This document shows, in pieces, positions 8,504-17,474 of a stretch of 64,000 bases of DNA. The stretch comes from Ornithinimicrobium ciconiae (GTDB lineage Bacteria; Actinomycetota; Actinomycetes; Actinomycetales; Dermatophilaceae), in the NCBI RefSeq assembly GCF_007197575.1, contig NZ_CP041616.1, forward strand, positions 2,728,001 through 2,792,000, read 5' to 3'. Under the pieces are notes generated by a model, which was given only the letters and a program-made list of their open reading frames with translations, did no database searches and was not told the origin of the DNA. Made by a program: the position numbers and the translations under genes. Position 1 is the stretch's first letter. Each line of letters begins with the position of its first letter.

Positions 8504-9252
8504 CCAGCATCACCGCCGCCCGCAGCACCAGCCGGAGCACTCCGCAGTGGCTGAGCGCACTCACTTACCTGCTTTCGGGCTACGTCTACATGCTCACGCT
8601 CTGGTTCTGGGCCATCGCGCTGCCGGCCGTGGCGATCATCATGTTCGTGGTCGGCCAGAACGTTGACCAGGTGACTGCTTCCGGGGTGGCGTTCACCCAC
8701 CACGGTGCCCTGTGGTTCCCGTTCAGCATCGCCATCATCCTCTCGGTCACCTACCTGCCGATCCACGTGGCCAACGGGATGACCCGGCGCTCCTTCACCA
8801 AGGCCGCCCTGGCGGTCAATGTCATCGTCGGGGTCCTCAACGCCACCATCGCCACCACTGCTCTGCTGGTCGAGCGCGAGATCTATGACGCCCTCGGCTG
8901 GGTGCACGGCGGCAACGACGGCTCGGGCATCCCGATCTTCGACGGTGGCGTCCTGGTCTATGCGCTGGGTCTGGCATTGCTCTTCGTGGCCGGCCTGCTC
9001 AGCGGATCCCTGATCGGGGTCACCTACTACCGCCTCGGCGGATGGATCGGCACCCTCGCGCTCCCGCTCTGCCTGCTCCCGCTCGGTGCCGTCGGACTGT
9101 TGGGGCTCGGCAAGGGCGTGCAGTGGAGCCCGTGGAGCTGGACGGCCGACATCGCCCCCTGGGGCACGGTCGTGGCCCTCGTCACCCTCATCGTCGCTGC
9201 CGGAGCGTTCCACCTCCTGGTCCGCGACGTCCCCATCGACAGCAAGGACTGA
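8500..9252 (+). CDS. ABC-2-like permease, partner of the preceding ATPase
   Basis: 250-residue membrane protein with about six hydrophobic segments (for example YMLTLWFWAIALPAVAIIMFVV, FPFSIAIILSVTYLPI, ALAVNVIVGVLNATIATTALL, YALGLALLFVAGLL, LALPLCLLPLGAVGLLGL, VVALVTLIVAAGAFHLLV). The short N-terminal tail is Ser/Thr/Arg-rich. No family is recognised beyond general YtrC/ABC-2 resemblance. The ATGA overlap with the ATPase gene and the two-base gap to the next ATPase gene make it a fixed part of this operon. Confidence 0.85.
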   Translation: MTSITAARSTSRSTPQWLSALTYLLSGYVYMLTLWFWAIALPAVAIIMFVVGQNVDQVTASGVAFTHHGALWFPFSIAIILSVTYLPIHVANGMTRRSFTKAALAVNVIVGVLNATIATTALLVEREIYDALGWVHGGNDGSGIPIFDGGVLVYALGLALLFVAGLLSGSLIGVTYYRLGGWIGTLALPLCLLPLGAVGLLGLGKGVQWSPWSWTADIAPWGTVVALVTLIVAAGAFHLLVRDVPIDSKD

Positions 9253-9254
9253 TC

Positions 9255-10340
9255 GTGAGCACCACTCCCCCCACCCGTATGCCGAGGCCCGCCACCTCCT
9301 CACCCGCCACCTCCTCACCTGCCAGCCTGCAGCCCGCCACCACCTCCTCCCCTGCCACCTCCTCCCCTGCCACCGAACCGGTGGTCCGGGTCAGCGGACT
9401 GCGCAAGACCTATGGCGACAAGGTCGCCGTCGCGGACGTCTCGTTCGAGGTTGGCCGCGGCGAGATCCTGGGCATCCTCGGCCAGAACGGCGCCGGCAAG
9501 ACCACCACCGTGGAGGCCCTGGCGGGGCTGCGCACCGCCGACGCGGGCTCGGTGTCGGTCCTCGGCCTGGACCCGCAGTCAGATCCGGCCCCGGTCCGCG
9601 AGGTCCTCGGGGTCCAGCTCCAGGAGTCCCGACTGCCCGCCAAGCTGCGGGTCAGGGAGGCACTGCGCCTCTATGCCTCGTTCTACACGGCGCCGAAAGA
9701 CCCCGAGGAGCTGATCACCCTGTTGGGCCTGCAGGACACGCGGGACACGGCATACGAGAACCTGTCCGGTGGGCAGAAGCAGCGCCTCTCGATCGCCCTG
9801 GCCCTGGTGGGCAACCCGCAGATCGCGATCCTTGACGAGCTGACGACCGGGCTGGACCCGCAGGCCCGCCGAGAGACCTGGGACCTGATTGAGGCCGTGC
9901 GTGACAGCGGGGTCACGATCCTGCTCGTCACGCACTTCATGGACGAGGCCCAGCGCCTGTGCGACCGGGTGATCGTCATCGACGACGGCCGGGTCATCGC
10001 CCAGGGCACACCCAGCGGGCTGGCTCGCCAGGGCCGCACCGGAGTCACCTTCCGGCTGACGCTGCAGGAGCCCCTGAAGGACGTCGCGATGCTGCGCGCC
10101 CTGCCAAGCGTCACCCACCTGACCAGCGCCGACGCCACCACGACAGTGTCCGCGGGTCAGCGGCAGACGGACTCCGGGACCCAGCTGGAGGTCACTGGAG
10201 GGGCGACCGTGCTGCCCGACGTCATCATCGCGCTGCACTCGCGCGGCATCGTGCCCGCCGAGGTGCAGACCATCACCCCGAGCCTGGAGGACGCCTTCGT
10301 CGCCCTCGTGGGCCATCCGTCCGAGAAAGTCTCATCATGA
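9255..10340 (+). CDS. ABC transporter ATP-binding protein (exporter 2, DrrA-like)
   Basis: 361 residues from the GTG at 9255; an in-frame ATG at 9279 is an alternative. The first about 40 residues are a low-complexity tail of PATSS units, coded by repeats of a GCCACCTCCTC-like unit. Then follow Walker A GQNGAGKTT, the canonical signature LSGGQKQRL, Walker B AILDELTTGLD and the H-loop in LVTHFMDEA. The C-terminal domain ends in LEDAFVALVG, as in DrrA/NatA drug-efflux ATPases. It begins two bases after the first permease and overlaps the second permease by four. Confidence 0.93.
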   Translation: MSTTPPTRMPRPATSSPATSSPASLQPATTSSPATSSPATEPVVRVSGLRKTYGDKVAVADVSFEVGRGEILGILGQNGAGKTTTVEALAGLRTADAGSVSVLGLDPQSDPAPVREVLGVQLQESRLPAKLRVREALRLYASFYTAPKDPEELITLLGLQDTRDTAYENLSGGQKQRLSIALALVGNPQIAILDELTTGLDPQARRETWDLIEAVRDSGVTILLVTHFMDEAQRLCDRVIVIDDGRVIAQGTPSGLARQGRTGVTFRLTLQEPLKDVAMLRALPSVTHLTSADATTTVSAGQRQTDSGTQLEVTGGATVLPDVIIALHSRGIVPAEVQTITPSLEDAFVALVGHPSEKVSS

Positions 10341-11134
10341 GCACCGCGACCCTCACCCCGCGCAGCCACACCGGCACCCGCGGCCTGTCCACCCTGATCG
10401 CCACCGAGCTGCGACTGTTCCTGCGCGACCCCGGCAGCGTCTTCTTCACCGTCGCCTTTCCGACCGTCCTGCTCGTCGGGCTGGGCCTGGCCTATCCCGG
10501 CATCCGCGACACCATCACCGAGGCGCCCGAGCCGTGGCTGGGACTGCGCGCGATCGACCTGTTCGCCCCGCTGAGTCTCTGCATCGCGGCAGCCACCGCT
10601 GGCCTGATCACGGTCCCGTCCTATCTCGCCAGCTATCGCGAGACCGGGGTGCTGCGCCGCATGTCCACGACACCCATGCGCCCACAGGGTGTGCTGGCGG
10701 CGCAGGGCGCGGTGCAACTGGCCGGCGTCGTCGTCGGTGCCGCCCTGGCGCTGGCGGTGGCCGTGTTGGCCTTCGACATTCCGCTGCCGGGCAATCCGGT
10801 CCTGGCACTGGTCACCTTTGTGCTGGCCACCGCCGCCTGCTTCAGCATCGGCGTGGTCATCGGCGGCCTCGCACCCAAGGGCGCCACGGCCTCGAGTATC
10901 GGCACGCTCATCTACTTCCCGATGCTCTTCCTCGCCGGCATGTGGACCCCCGGCCCGATGATGCCCGACGCTGTCGAGCGCGTCGCGACCTACAGCCCGG
11001 TGGGCGCCGCGTCCCAGGCGATGAACGAGGCCTGGTTCGGCACGGGTATGCCGTGGGTCCAGCTGGTCGTCATGGCCGCCTGGACGGTGGGCATGTTCGT
11101 GATCGCGGCCCGCACCTTCCGCTGGGAGGTCTGA
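10337..11134 (+). CDS. ABC-2 type permease (exporter 2, DrrB-like)
   Basis: 265 residues with six predicted membrane segments and the ABC-2 features ATELRLFLRDPGSVFFTVAFPTVLL at the N-terminus, YRETGVLRRMSTTPMRP before the second helix pair, and LFLAGMWTP near the fifth. It pairs with the DrrA-like ATPase, which overlaps its ATG by four bases. It probably exports a drug or lipid. Last gene of the GntR operon; a repeat/hairpin region follows. Confidence 0.92.
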   Translation: MSTATLTPRSHTGTRGLSTLIATELRLFLRDPGSVFFTVAFPTVLLVGLGLAYPGIRDTITEAPEPWLGLRAIDLFAPLSLCIAAATAGLITVPSYLASYRETGVLRRMSTTPMRPQGVLAAQGAVQLAGVVVGAALALAVAVLAFDIPLPGNPVLALVTFVLATAACFSIGVVIGGLAPKGATASSIGTLIYFPMLFLAGMWTPGPMMPDAVERVATYSPVGAASQAMNEAWFGTGMPWVQLVVMAAWTVGMFVIAARTFRWEV

Positions 11135-11149
11135 GCCGGGCGGGTCCGC

Positions 11150-11246
11150 ACGTGAAGGATCCATGCAGTTGCACCGATCACTCACCCGACGGGCCCCACC
11201 CGACGTGAAGGATCCATGCAGTTGCGTGGGTGCTTCACGCCGGGTG
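11150..11246. terminator. 23-bp direct repeats and hairpin between convergent genes
   Basis: The same 23 bases, beginning ACGTGAAGGATCC, occur at 11150-11172 and 11203-11225. The second copy is part of an inverted repeat: CACCCGACGTGAAG (11197-11210) against CTTCACGCCGGGTG (11233-11246), with one mismatch and a 22-base loop. Lying between the ABC permease and the LuxR gene, it probably ends transcription from one or both sides. Confidence 0.6.
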
Positions 11247-11257
11247 CGGGGTGGCGG

Positions 11258-14200
11258 CTAGAGCAGGCCCCGGTCGCGGGCCAGCGCTGCGGCCTCGGTC
11301 CGGCCGGCCGCACCCAGCTTCGCCAGGATGTTGGACACGTGAACGCTCACCGTCTTGGTCGCGATGAACAGCTGCTTGCCGATCTGGCCATTGGTGCGGC
11401 CCTGGGCCACCAGGACCAGGACCTCCCGCTCGCGCGGGGTGAGCTCTGGAGCAGCGGGACCGGACTCGGCGCTGCGGCCCGCGCCGTTTCCAGCGGCGCC
11501 GGCCTCAGACGATCGGCCCCCAACGCGGGTGCTCCCGGCACTGGGGTCCACGAGCGCCAGCTCAGCCAGCAGCGGCAGCGCCCCGAGCCGGGTGGCTGTC
11601 TCACGCGCGAGCACGGTCTGCTCCCGCGCCCCGGCGGTGTCTCCCTGTGCTCGCAGCACCGCGGCGAGTCGACTCCGGGAGCGGGCCTCCTCGAAGGGGT
11701 GCCCCAACGAGGCGAACGCCTCCACGGTCTGCTCCCACGCCGTGCGCAGCTCTGCCTCGCCTGCCGGGTCGATACCGGTCAGCCACTTGACCCGCAGCAG
11801 CTCGGCAGCCACGCGCAGACTCCAGGCCCGACCCTCCGGTCCCATCGGGCGGCTCGTCTGGGCCCGCGCCTCCAACGTCTGCTCCCCGATGTCGCTGATC
11901 GCGATCGCCCGCTGCACCAGGTCGGCGCGGTCGGCGTGCGGCACGGAGGCGATATTCTGCGCCATCTGCCCGAGCAGCAGACCCGCCAGCCGCACCTGCC
12001 CAAAGAACCAGGGCACCGCCCAGACCCTGGAGACCACGGCGATGACCTCGTCATAGGTCTGTTCGGCGCGGTCCAGCCGCCCGTCGTCACCGTAGACGTC
12101 GATGGCAGCTCCCCCGGCGAGGATCGCGTTCCAGCCATCCTCGGACCACGTCCCGCGGGACCGGTCCACGAGGCTCTCGGCTGCGGGATCACCGCGGCCG
12201 GCAGCAACGATCAGCCGGAGTGACTCCAGCAGCGCCCCTGGCGCCGGCGGTGGATGCGGGTCCGCAGAGTCGGCCACGGACTCGGCGGCGACCCAGTCCC
12301 CCACCATGTAGGCCGTGATGCCGGACAGCAGCCGGGCATCGAAGCCATAGGGTGCCCAGACCCGTCCTGTCGAGCGTGCCAGATCGGCACTGTCGGAGTA
12401 GGCCTGCCGCGCGCGTTCGAGCTCACCGAGCTCCATCAGGGCGCCACCGAGCTGGTGGAGTCCCCGCACCAGGGCCGCCGGCTCTCCCCGCTCCCTGGCT
12501 CGGGCGACCACGTCGGTCAGCGCCTCCACCGAGGCCTCCGGGTCGCCGAGGAACTCCTGCAGTCTGGCCAGGGTGGTCGAGGCGTCCACGGCGGTGCCCG
12601 GCAGGTCGAGCTGGTCGGCCAGGTCCAGTGCCCCCTGGGCAACCCGGACCGCGTCCTGGAAGCGGTCGACGTCGATGTGGGCACGCGCGTGCACCGCCAG
12701 GGCGGTGGCCCGCAGCCGTGGCGAGTCCGGCGAGATCAGGCTCAGCGCCTCTGTCGTGGCCGCCAGCGAGATGCCCGGCTCGGTCTCGCTGAGCAGTCCG
12801 GCTCGTGCCTGCCCGAGGAGGAGCCGGGCCCGGTCATCGCCTGCCGCAGGCGCCTGCGGAGCGTCGAGGGCGGACCGGAGCAGGGCGAAGGCCCGTCCCG
12901 CGTGACCAGCATCGATGAGGGCCTCACCCGCCCCCAGCGTCAGCCGGATCCGGTTGACCTCCGTCCCGGTCGCGACCGCGGGGTCCTCCAGCAGCTGCAG
13001 TGCCAACTGGTAGTGCTCGGCGGCCTCGTCAGGCCCACCGACCTGCATCGCATCGTCCCCGGCCTCCACGCTCGCGGTGACGGCCGTCGTCAGGTCGTGG
13101 GCCGCCCGGGCGTGCCGAGCCAGCTCGGCGGAGGCGCCGCGGGCTCCGCCGGAGATGGCCCGCACATAGGCGCGGTGCAGGCGGGTGCGCTCACCGGGCA
13201 GCAGGTCGTCATAGACCGCCTCGGCCAGCAGTGCGTGACGGAAGGCGTAGGACCCCCCGTCGGGCACCAGGACGTTGGTCTCCACCGCCGTGCGCAGCGC
13301 TGCGTCGAGCTCGGCGTCCGTCAGGTCCACGACGGCGGCGAGCAGCTCATGACTCACCCGGCGCCCCGCGGCCGAGGCCGTGCGGACCATGGCCTGAGCA
13401 GACTCGTCCAACCGGTCCAGACGCAGCAGGAGCAGGTCAGCCAGGTCGGCCGGCAGCGCGTCGCGGCCGAGCTCGCTGGCCTCGAGAAGTTCCTCGGCAA
13501 AGAAGGCGTTGCCCTCGGCCCGGCGCACGATCTCGTGGACCCGGGTCTCGTCCAGCTCGGTCCCGGGAGCCTGGGCGTCGTGGAGGGTGTGCACGAGGCG
13601 GCGCACGTCCGCGTCCTGCAGTGCCCCCAGGTGCAGCCGGTCCACCCCGGGGATCCGGCCCCACTCGGTCACCACCCCTCGCAGCGGGTGGCGCCGGTGC
13701 AAGTCATCGCTGCGGAAGGAGACGACCAGGCTGACCGGCGTGCCGAACCCGCGCCCGAACAAGAAGGAGATCATGTCGCGGGTCGATCGGTCGGCCCAGT
13801 GAGCATCCTCGATCACCACCAGCAGCGGCCCCTGCTCCCCCAGGTCCTGCAGCGCACCGTGCACGGCCTCAAAGAGCTCGCCCCGCGCCATGCCGTCATC
13901 GCCGCCCGGGCCCCCGAACCCCCAGGCTCGACTGCTCCCCCCGCCCCCACGGCCCTCGACTCCTGTGGCGCCAGCGTCCCCACCGGTCCCCGCACCGTCC
14001 GCTCCCACGCCTGCTGTCTGGCCCCCCGGCATACTCCCGCTGCGCAACCGACGCCCTGGCTGCAGCCGAGTGATCGCGGGGCGAGCGTCGGCCAGCGCAC
14101 TGGCGCGCTCCGGGACGGCCGTGGCCAACCGACCAAAGATCTCGCTGAACGGCAGGTAGGGCAGGCCGCTGTCGCCGAAGTCGAGACAGTGCCCGACCAG

Positions 14201-14401
14201 GACGGTCCAGCCCGCGTCAGTGGCCCGCTGCCCCAACTCAGAGAGCAGGCGGGTCTTGCCGACGCCCGCGTCGCCTCCCAACACCACAGCAGCCGACACC
14301 GGGTCGGTCCCGATGCCGGCTGCTGCCGTCAGGTGATCTATCTCGCGAGCCCGCCCAACGAGCGGGGTCTTGGTCTGGGATGTGGCCACGCACTCCATCA
14401 T
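11258..14401 (-). CDS. Large AAA-type LuxR-family transcriptional regulator
   Basis: 1047 residues. Residues about 14-330 form an AAA/STAND-type ATPase (LVGRAREIDHL; Walker A GDAGVGKT at 43-50; Walker B LLVVIEDAHW); the middle about 600 residues are helical TPR-like repeats; residues about 980-1047 are a LuxR helix-turn-helix with LTPREREVLVLVAQG and KTVSVHVSNIL. Such LAL/MalT-like proteins are ATP-dependent activators. Odd features are a Gly-rich insertion of about 60 residues in the ATPase domain between Walker A and B and a Gly/Ala-rich linker before the HTH. Two adjacent ATGs (14401, 14398) could start it. A 49-residue ORF ends 15 bases upstream in the same direction. Target genes are unknown. 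Confidence 0.92.
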   Translation of the reverse strand: MMECVATSQTKTPLVGRAREIDHLTAAAGIGTDPVSAAVVLGGDAGVGKTRLLSELGQRATDAGWTVLVGHCLDFGDSGLPYLPFSEIFGRLATAVPERASALADARPAITRLQPGRRLRSGSMPGGQTAGVGADGAGTGGDAGATGVEGRGGGGSSRAWGFGGPGGDDGMARGELFEAVHGALQDLGEQGPLLVVIEDAHWADRSTRDMISFLFGRGFGTPVSLVVSFRSDDLHRRHPLRGVVTEWGRIPGVDRLHLGALQDADVRRLVHTLHDAQAPGTELDETRVHEIVRRAEGNAFFAEELLEASELGRDALPADLADLLLLRLDRLDESAQAMVRTASAAGRRVSHELLAAVVDLTDAELDAALRTAVETNVLVPDGGSYAFRHALLAEAVYDDLLPGERTRLHRAYVRAISGGARGASAELARHARAAHDLTTAVTASVEAGDDAMQVGGPDEAAEHYQLALQLLEDPAVATGTEVNRIRLTLGAGEALIDAGHAGRAFALLRSALDAPQAPAAGDDRARLLLGQARAGLLSETEPGISLAATTEALSLISPDSPRLRATALAVHARAHIDVDRFQDAVRVAQGALDLADQLDLPGTAVDASTTLARLQEFLGDPEASVEALTDVVARARERGEPAALVRGLHQLGGALMELGELERARQAYSDSADLARSTGRVWAPYGFDARLLSGITAYMVGDWVAAESVADSADPHPPPAPGALLESLRLIVAAGRGDPAAESLVDRSRGTWSEDGWNAILAGGAAIDVYGDDGRLDRAEQTYDEVIAVVSRVWAVPWFFGQVRLAGLLLGQMAQNIASVPHADRADLVQRAIAISDIGEQTLEARAQTSRPMGPEGRAWSLRVAAELLRVKWLTGIDPAGEAELRTAWEQTVEAFASLGHPFEEARSRSRLAAVLRAQGDTAGAREQTVLARETATRLGALPLLAELALVDPSAGSTRVGGRSSEAGAAGNGAGRSAESGPAAPELTPREREVLVLVAQGRTNGQIGKQLFIATKTVSVHVSNILAKLGAAGRTEAAALARDRGLL

Positions 14402-14416
14402 CGCTGGCCCCGGGGG

Positions 14417-14566
14417 TCAGCGCGCAAGGGCGACGCGCCCAGAGCCCGGGGTCGCGGGCTTGACCGCCTTGTGATGGCGCCGGGTTGAGGTGCCCCAGGA
14501 GCGGCGCAGCTCCTCGCGGCGGTAGTCCGCCTCGTTGGTCAGGGACTGGGGAGTAACAGAAAACAT
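14417..14566 (-). CDS. Small hypothetical protein upstream of the LuxR gene
   Basis: A 49-residue ORF starting MFSVTPQSLTNEADYRREELRRSW and ending in a basic tail (RRHHKAVKP...GRVALAR). It has GGAG six bases before the ATG, codon use like its neighbours, and stops 15 bases before the LuxR ATG, so it may be the first gene of a two-gene operon or a leader peptide. It is very basic and without membrane segments. No function can be assigned. Confidence 0.6.
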   Translation of the reverse strand: MFSVTPQSLTNEADYRREELRRSWGTSTRRHHKAVKPATPGSGRVALAR

Positions 14567-14626
14567 CTCGTGCTCCGATTCTGTGAGTTCGGGTCCGGAT
14601 GAACCCGGTATATCCAGAGTCGGCTG

Positions 14627-14717
14627 CTGAGGTAGACCCGCACATCGGGGGAACTCCCTAACCCGCCCGGCGCTTCTACCTCAGATGGCACGTCGGCGCA
14701 GGTCGGGGCTACCTCAG
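14627..14717. promoter_or_regulatory. Three copies of CTGAGGTAG upstream of the LuxR operon
   Basis: CTGAGGTAG occurs at 14627-14635 on the plus strand and as its complement CTACCTCAG at 14676-14684 and 14709-14717. The first two form a 10-bp perfect inverted repeat (with the flanking A/T) separated by 38 bases. They lie 60-150 bases upstream of the small ORF, a position suitable for regulator binding. The function is inferred from the repetition only. Confidence 0.4.
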
Positions 14718-14810
14718 ACGGCTCCGCCGGTCGCGGGGACCGACGCAGGGGCTCACGCTCGAGCAGGCCGGACCGAGGCTGTCGGACCAGCGCGATCAGG
14801 CGCGGGACGG

Positions 14811-15521
14811 TCAGGCTCGGCGCCGGTAGTTCAGGTCCGCGATGTCCCTGCCCACCGCGACGCCCCGGCGCTCAAACCGGGTGACCGGTCGCAGCGGCGC
14901 CCGATCGGTCGAGACGAACTCCAGACTGTCGTGATGGTCGAGCAACGCCCGCATATGAGCGGCATACCCCTCGATGTCGGTCGCCAGCCGCCACATCCCG
15001 CCCGGGGCGAGCACCCGGCACACTGTGTCGGCGAACTCGGGGCGCACGATCCTGCGGTGCTGCTGCCGTCGCTTGGGCCACGGGTCAGGAAAATAGGTCC
15101 AGACCTCGGCGACCGACCCAGCGGGCAGCATCGTGGCCAGCGCGACCTCGGCGTCGGCCTCGACGAAACGGAGGTTGGGCAGCGGGTCCTCGACCAACCG
15201 GGACAGACACTGACCGATCCCCGGTTGCCACACCTCAAGAGCCAAAAAGTCGGTGTCCGGCAAAGCCTTTGCCCCCGCAATCAGGGCGTCACCGGAGCCG
15301 GGGCCAACCTCCACGATCAGCGGCGCCTGCCGCCCAAAGACGTCCGCGACGTCCAGGGAGTATGCCGGGTCGACCGTTGTCGAGCCACCGTCCCGGGGGA
15401 CGTCGATCACGTAGGTCGGGGCCAGCGCGTCATAGGCCACCTGGTGCCGTGGGGGCATCCGACCACCACGGCGGGTGAACGAGCGGATCCGGGTGCGATA
15501 GGGGTGGTCGACAGAGCTCAC
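14811..15521 (-). CDS. trmB: tRNA (guanine-46-N7)-methyltransferase
   Basis: 236 residues. The SAM site is [11 protein letters not shown], the acidic loop LEVWQPGIG, and the catalytic/tRNA motif [15 protein letters not shown] is diagnostic of TrmB; TRFERRG near the C-terminus is also conserved. It makes m7G46 in the variable loop of tRNAs. The GTG start overlaps the lepA stop (GTGA), so it is translated with lepA. N-terminal SFTRRGGRM is the usual family opening. Confidence 0.95.
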   Translation of the reverse strand: MSSVDHPYRTRIRSFTRRGGRMPPRHQVAYDALAPTYVIDVPRDGGSTTVDPAYSLDVADVFGRQAPLIVEVGPGSGDALIAGAKALPDTDFLALEVWQPGIGQCLSRLVEDPLPNLRFVEADAEVALATMLPAGSVAEVWTYFPDPWPKRRQQHRRIVRPEFADTVCRVLAPGGMWRLATDIEGYAAHMRALLDHHDSLEFVSTDRAPLRPVTRFERRGVAVGRDIADLNYRRRA

Positions 15522-17374
15522 TTCTTGGCCTTCTCGGCCGCCCCGCCGTCCTGCGACAGCGCTGCAATGAAGGCCTCCTGGGGCACCTCCACCGAGCCGA
15601 CCATCTTCATCCGCTTCTTGCCTTCCTTCTGCTTCTCCAGCAGCTTGCGCTTGCGGCTGATGTCACCGCCATAGCACTTGGCGAGCACGTCCTTGCGGAT
15701 CGCGCGGATGTTTTCCCGGGCGATGATCCGGGCACCGATGGCGGCCTGGATCGGCACCTCGAACTGCTGGCGCGGGATGAGTTCCTTGAGCTTGCCGGCC
15801 ATCATCACGCCATAGGCATAGGACTTGTCGCGGTGCACGATCGAACTGAACGCGTCGACGGCATCGCCCTGCAGCAGGATGTCGACCTTGACCAGGTCGG
15901 CCTCCTGCTCCCCGTCGGGCTCGTAGTCCAGGGAGGCATAGCCCTTGGTGCGGGACTTCAGGGCGTCGAAGAAGTCGAAGACGATCTCGGCCAGCGGGAG
16001 GGTGTAGCGCATCTCGACCCGCTCCGGGGACAGGTAGTCCATCCCACGCAGGGTGCCGCGGCGTGACTGGCACAGCTCCATGATGCTGCCGATGAACTCA
16101 CTGGGAGCCAGGATCGTGGCGCGCACCACCGGCTCGGTGATCGTGGCGACCTTGCCCCCGGGGAACTCGCTGGGGTTGGTCACCTCGATCTCGGTGCCGT
16201 CATCCATCCCGACCTGATAGACCACGTTGGGCAGGGTGGAGATCAGGTCCAGGTCGTGCTCGCGCTCCAGGCGCTCACGGACGATCTCAAGGTGCAGCAT
16301 GCCGAGGAAGCCGACGCGGAAGCCGAAGCCGAGAGCGGCTGACGTCTCCGGCTCGTAGACCAGCGCCGCGTCGTTGAGCTTGAGCTTGTCGAGGGCATCG
16401 CGCAGCACCGGATAGTCCGAGCCGTCGATCGGATAGAGGCCGGAGAAGACCATCGGCTTGGGGTCCTTGTAACCGCCGAGCGCCGCGGTGGCCGGCTTGA
16501 GGGCCGTGGTGACCGTGTCACCGACCCGTGACTGGCGCACATCCTTCACGCCGGTGATCAGATAGCCGACCTCGCCGACCCCCAGGCCCTTGGACGGGAC
16601 CGGCTCCGGGGAGCTCACACCGATCTCAAGCAGCTCGTGGGCCGCGCGCGTCGACATCATCGCGATCTTTTCCCGTGGGCTGAGGTTGCCGTCCACGACC
16701 CGCACATAGGTCACGACGCCGCGGTAGGTGTCGTAGACCGAGTCGAAGATCATCGCCCGGGCCGGAGCGTCGGCGTTCCCGACCGGTGCCGGCAGCTCCC
16801 GCACGATCGTGTCGAGCAGGTCGGTGACGCCCACACCGGTCTTGCCCGAGACCCGCATGACATCCTCGGGCTCGCAGCCGATCAGCCCGGCCAGCTCCTC
16901 GGCATACTTCTCCGGCTGGGCGGCGGGCAGGTCGATCTTGTTGAGCACCGGGATGATCGTCAGGTCATTCTCCATGGCCAGGTAGAGGTTGGCCAGGGTC
17001 TGCGCCTCGATCCCCTGTGCCGCATCGACCAGCAGGACCGCGCCCTCGCACGCGGCCAGCGAACGACTCACCTCATAGGTGAAGTCGACGTGGCCGGGCG
17101 TGTCGATCATGTTGAGGATGTGGGTCTTGTGGTCCACCGCCCAGGGCAGTCGCACCGCCTGGGACTTGATGGTGATCCCGCGCTCGCGCTCGATATCCAT
17201 CCGGTCGAGATATTGCGCCCGCATCTGCCGCTGCTCGACCACGCCGGTCTCCTGCAGCATGCGGTCTGCCAGGGTCGACTTGCCGTGGTCGATGTGCGCG
17301 ATGATGCAGAAGTTGCGGATCAGCTCCGGCGGCGTCGCATTGGGCTGCGGCGCGGAGTGGGCGATCGGTGACAC
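15518..17374 (-). CDS. lepA: Elongation factor 4 (LepA)
   Basis: 618 residues of a translational GTPase that acts on ribosomes during initiation/elongation stress and 30S assembly. G1 is AHIDHGKST (about 28-36), G3 DTPGHVDF, G4 NKIDLP; domains II, III and V follow and the C-terminal LepA domain ends [22 protein letters not shown]. The GTG at 17374 gives the short N-terminal tail seen in the family; the open frame reaches 17455 but adds only Arg/Gly-rich sequence. trmB follows in overlap. Confidence 0.96.
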   Translation of the reverse strand: MSPIAHSAPQPNATPPELIRNFCIIAHIDHGKSTLADRMLQETGVVEQRQMRAQYLDRMDIERERGITIKSQAVRLPWAVDHKTHILNMIDTPGHVDFTYEVSRSLAACEGAVLLVDAAQGIEAQTLANLYLAMENDLTIIPVLNKIDLPAAQPEKYAEELAGLIGCEPEDVMRVSGKTGVGVTDLLDTIVRELPAPVGNADAPARAMIFDSVYDTYRGVVTYVRVVDGNLSPREKIAMMSTRAAHELLEIGVSSPEPVPSKGLGVGEVGYLITGVKDVRQSRVGDTVTTALKPATAALGGYKDPKPMVFSGLYPIDGSDYPVLRDALDKLKLNDAALVYEPETSAALGFGFRVGFLGMLHLEIVRERLEREHDLDLISTLPNVVYQVGMDDGTEIEVTNPSEFPGGKVATITEPVVRATILAPSEFIGSIMELCQSRRGTLRGMDYLSPERVEMRYTLPLAEIVFDFFDALKSRTKGYASLDYEPDGEQEADLVKVDILLQGDAVDAFSSIVHRDKSYAYGVMMAGKLKELIPRQQFEVPIQAAIGARIIARENIRAIRKDVLAKCYGGDISRKRKLLEKQKEGKKRMKMVGSVEVPQEAFIAALSQDGGAAEKAKK

Positions 17375-17462
17375 GCTGGGAGAACCTCGGGGTCGTCGGG
17401 ACAGTTCCCCTAGTCTCCCATGGTCACGGCCCCGTCCCGTCCCTCTGCCGTCCACCGGCCCC

Positions 17463-17468
17463 TAGGGT
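17463..17468 (+). promoter_or_regulatory. -10 box for leaderless PemK-like mRNA
   Basis: TAGGGT ends six bases before the ATG at 17475; there is no ribosome site. Confidence 0.55.
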
Positions 17469-17474
17469 GACCCC

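Noticed and set aside
12254..14488. 744-codon plus-strand frame opposite the LuxR gene
   Set aside because: Lies entirely antisense to a gene with clear ATPase and HTH motifs; no motifs of its own.
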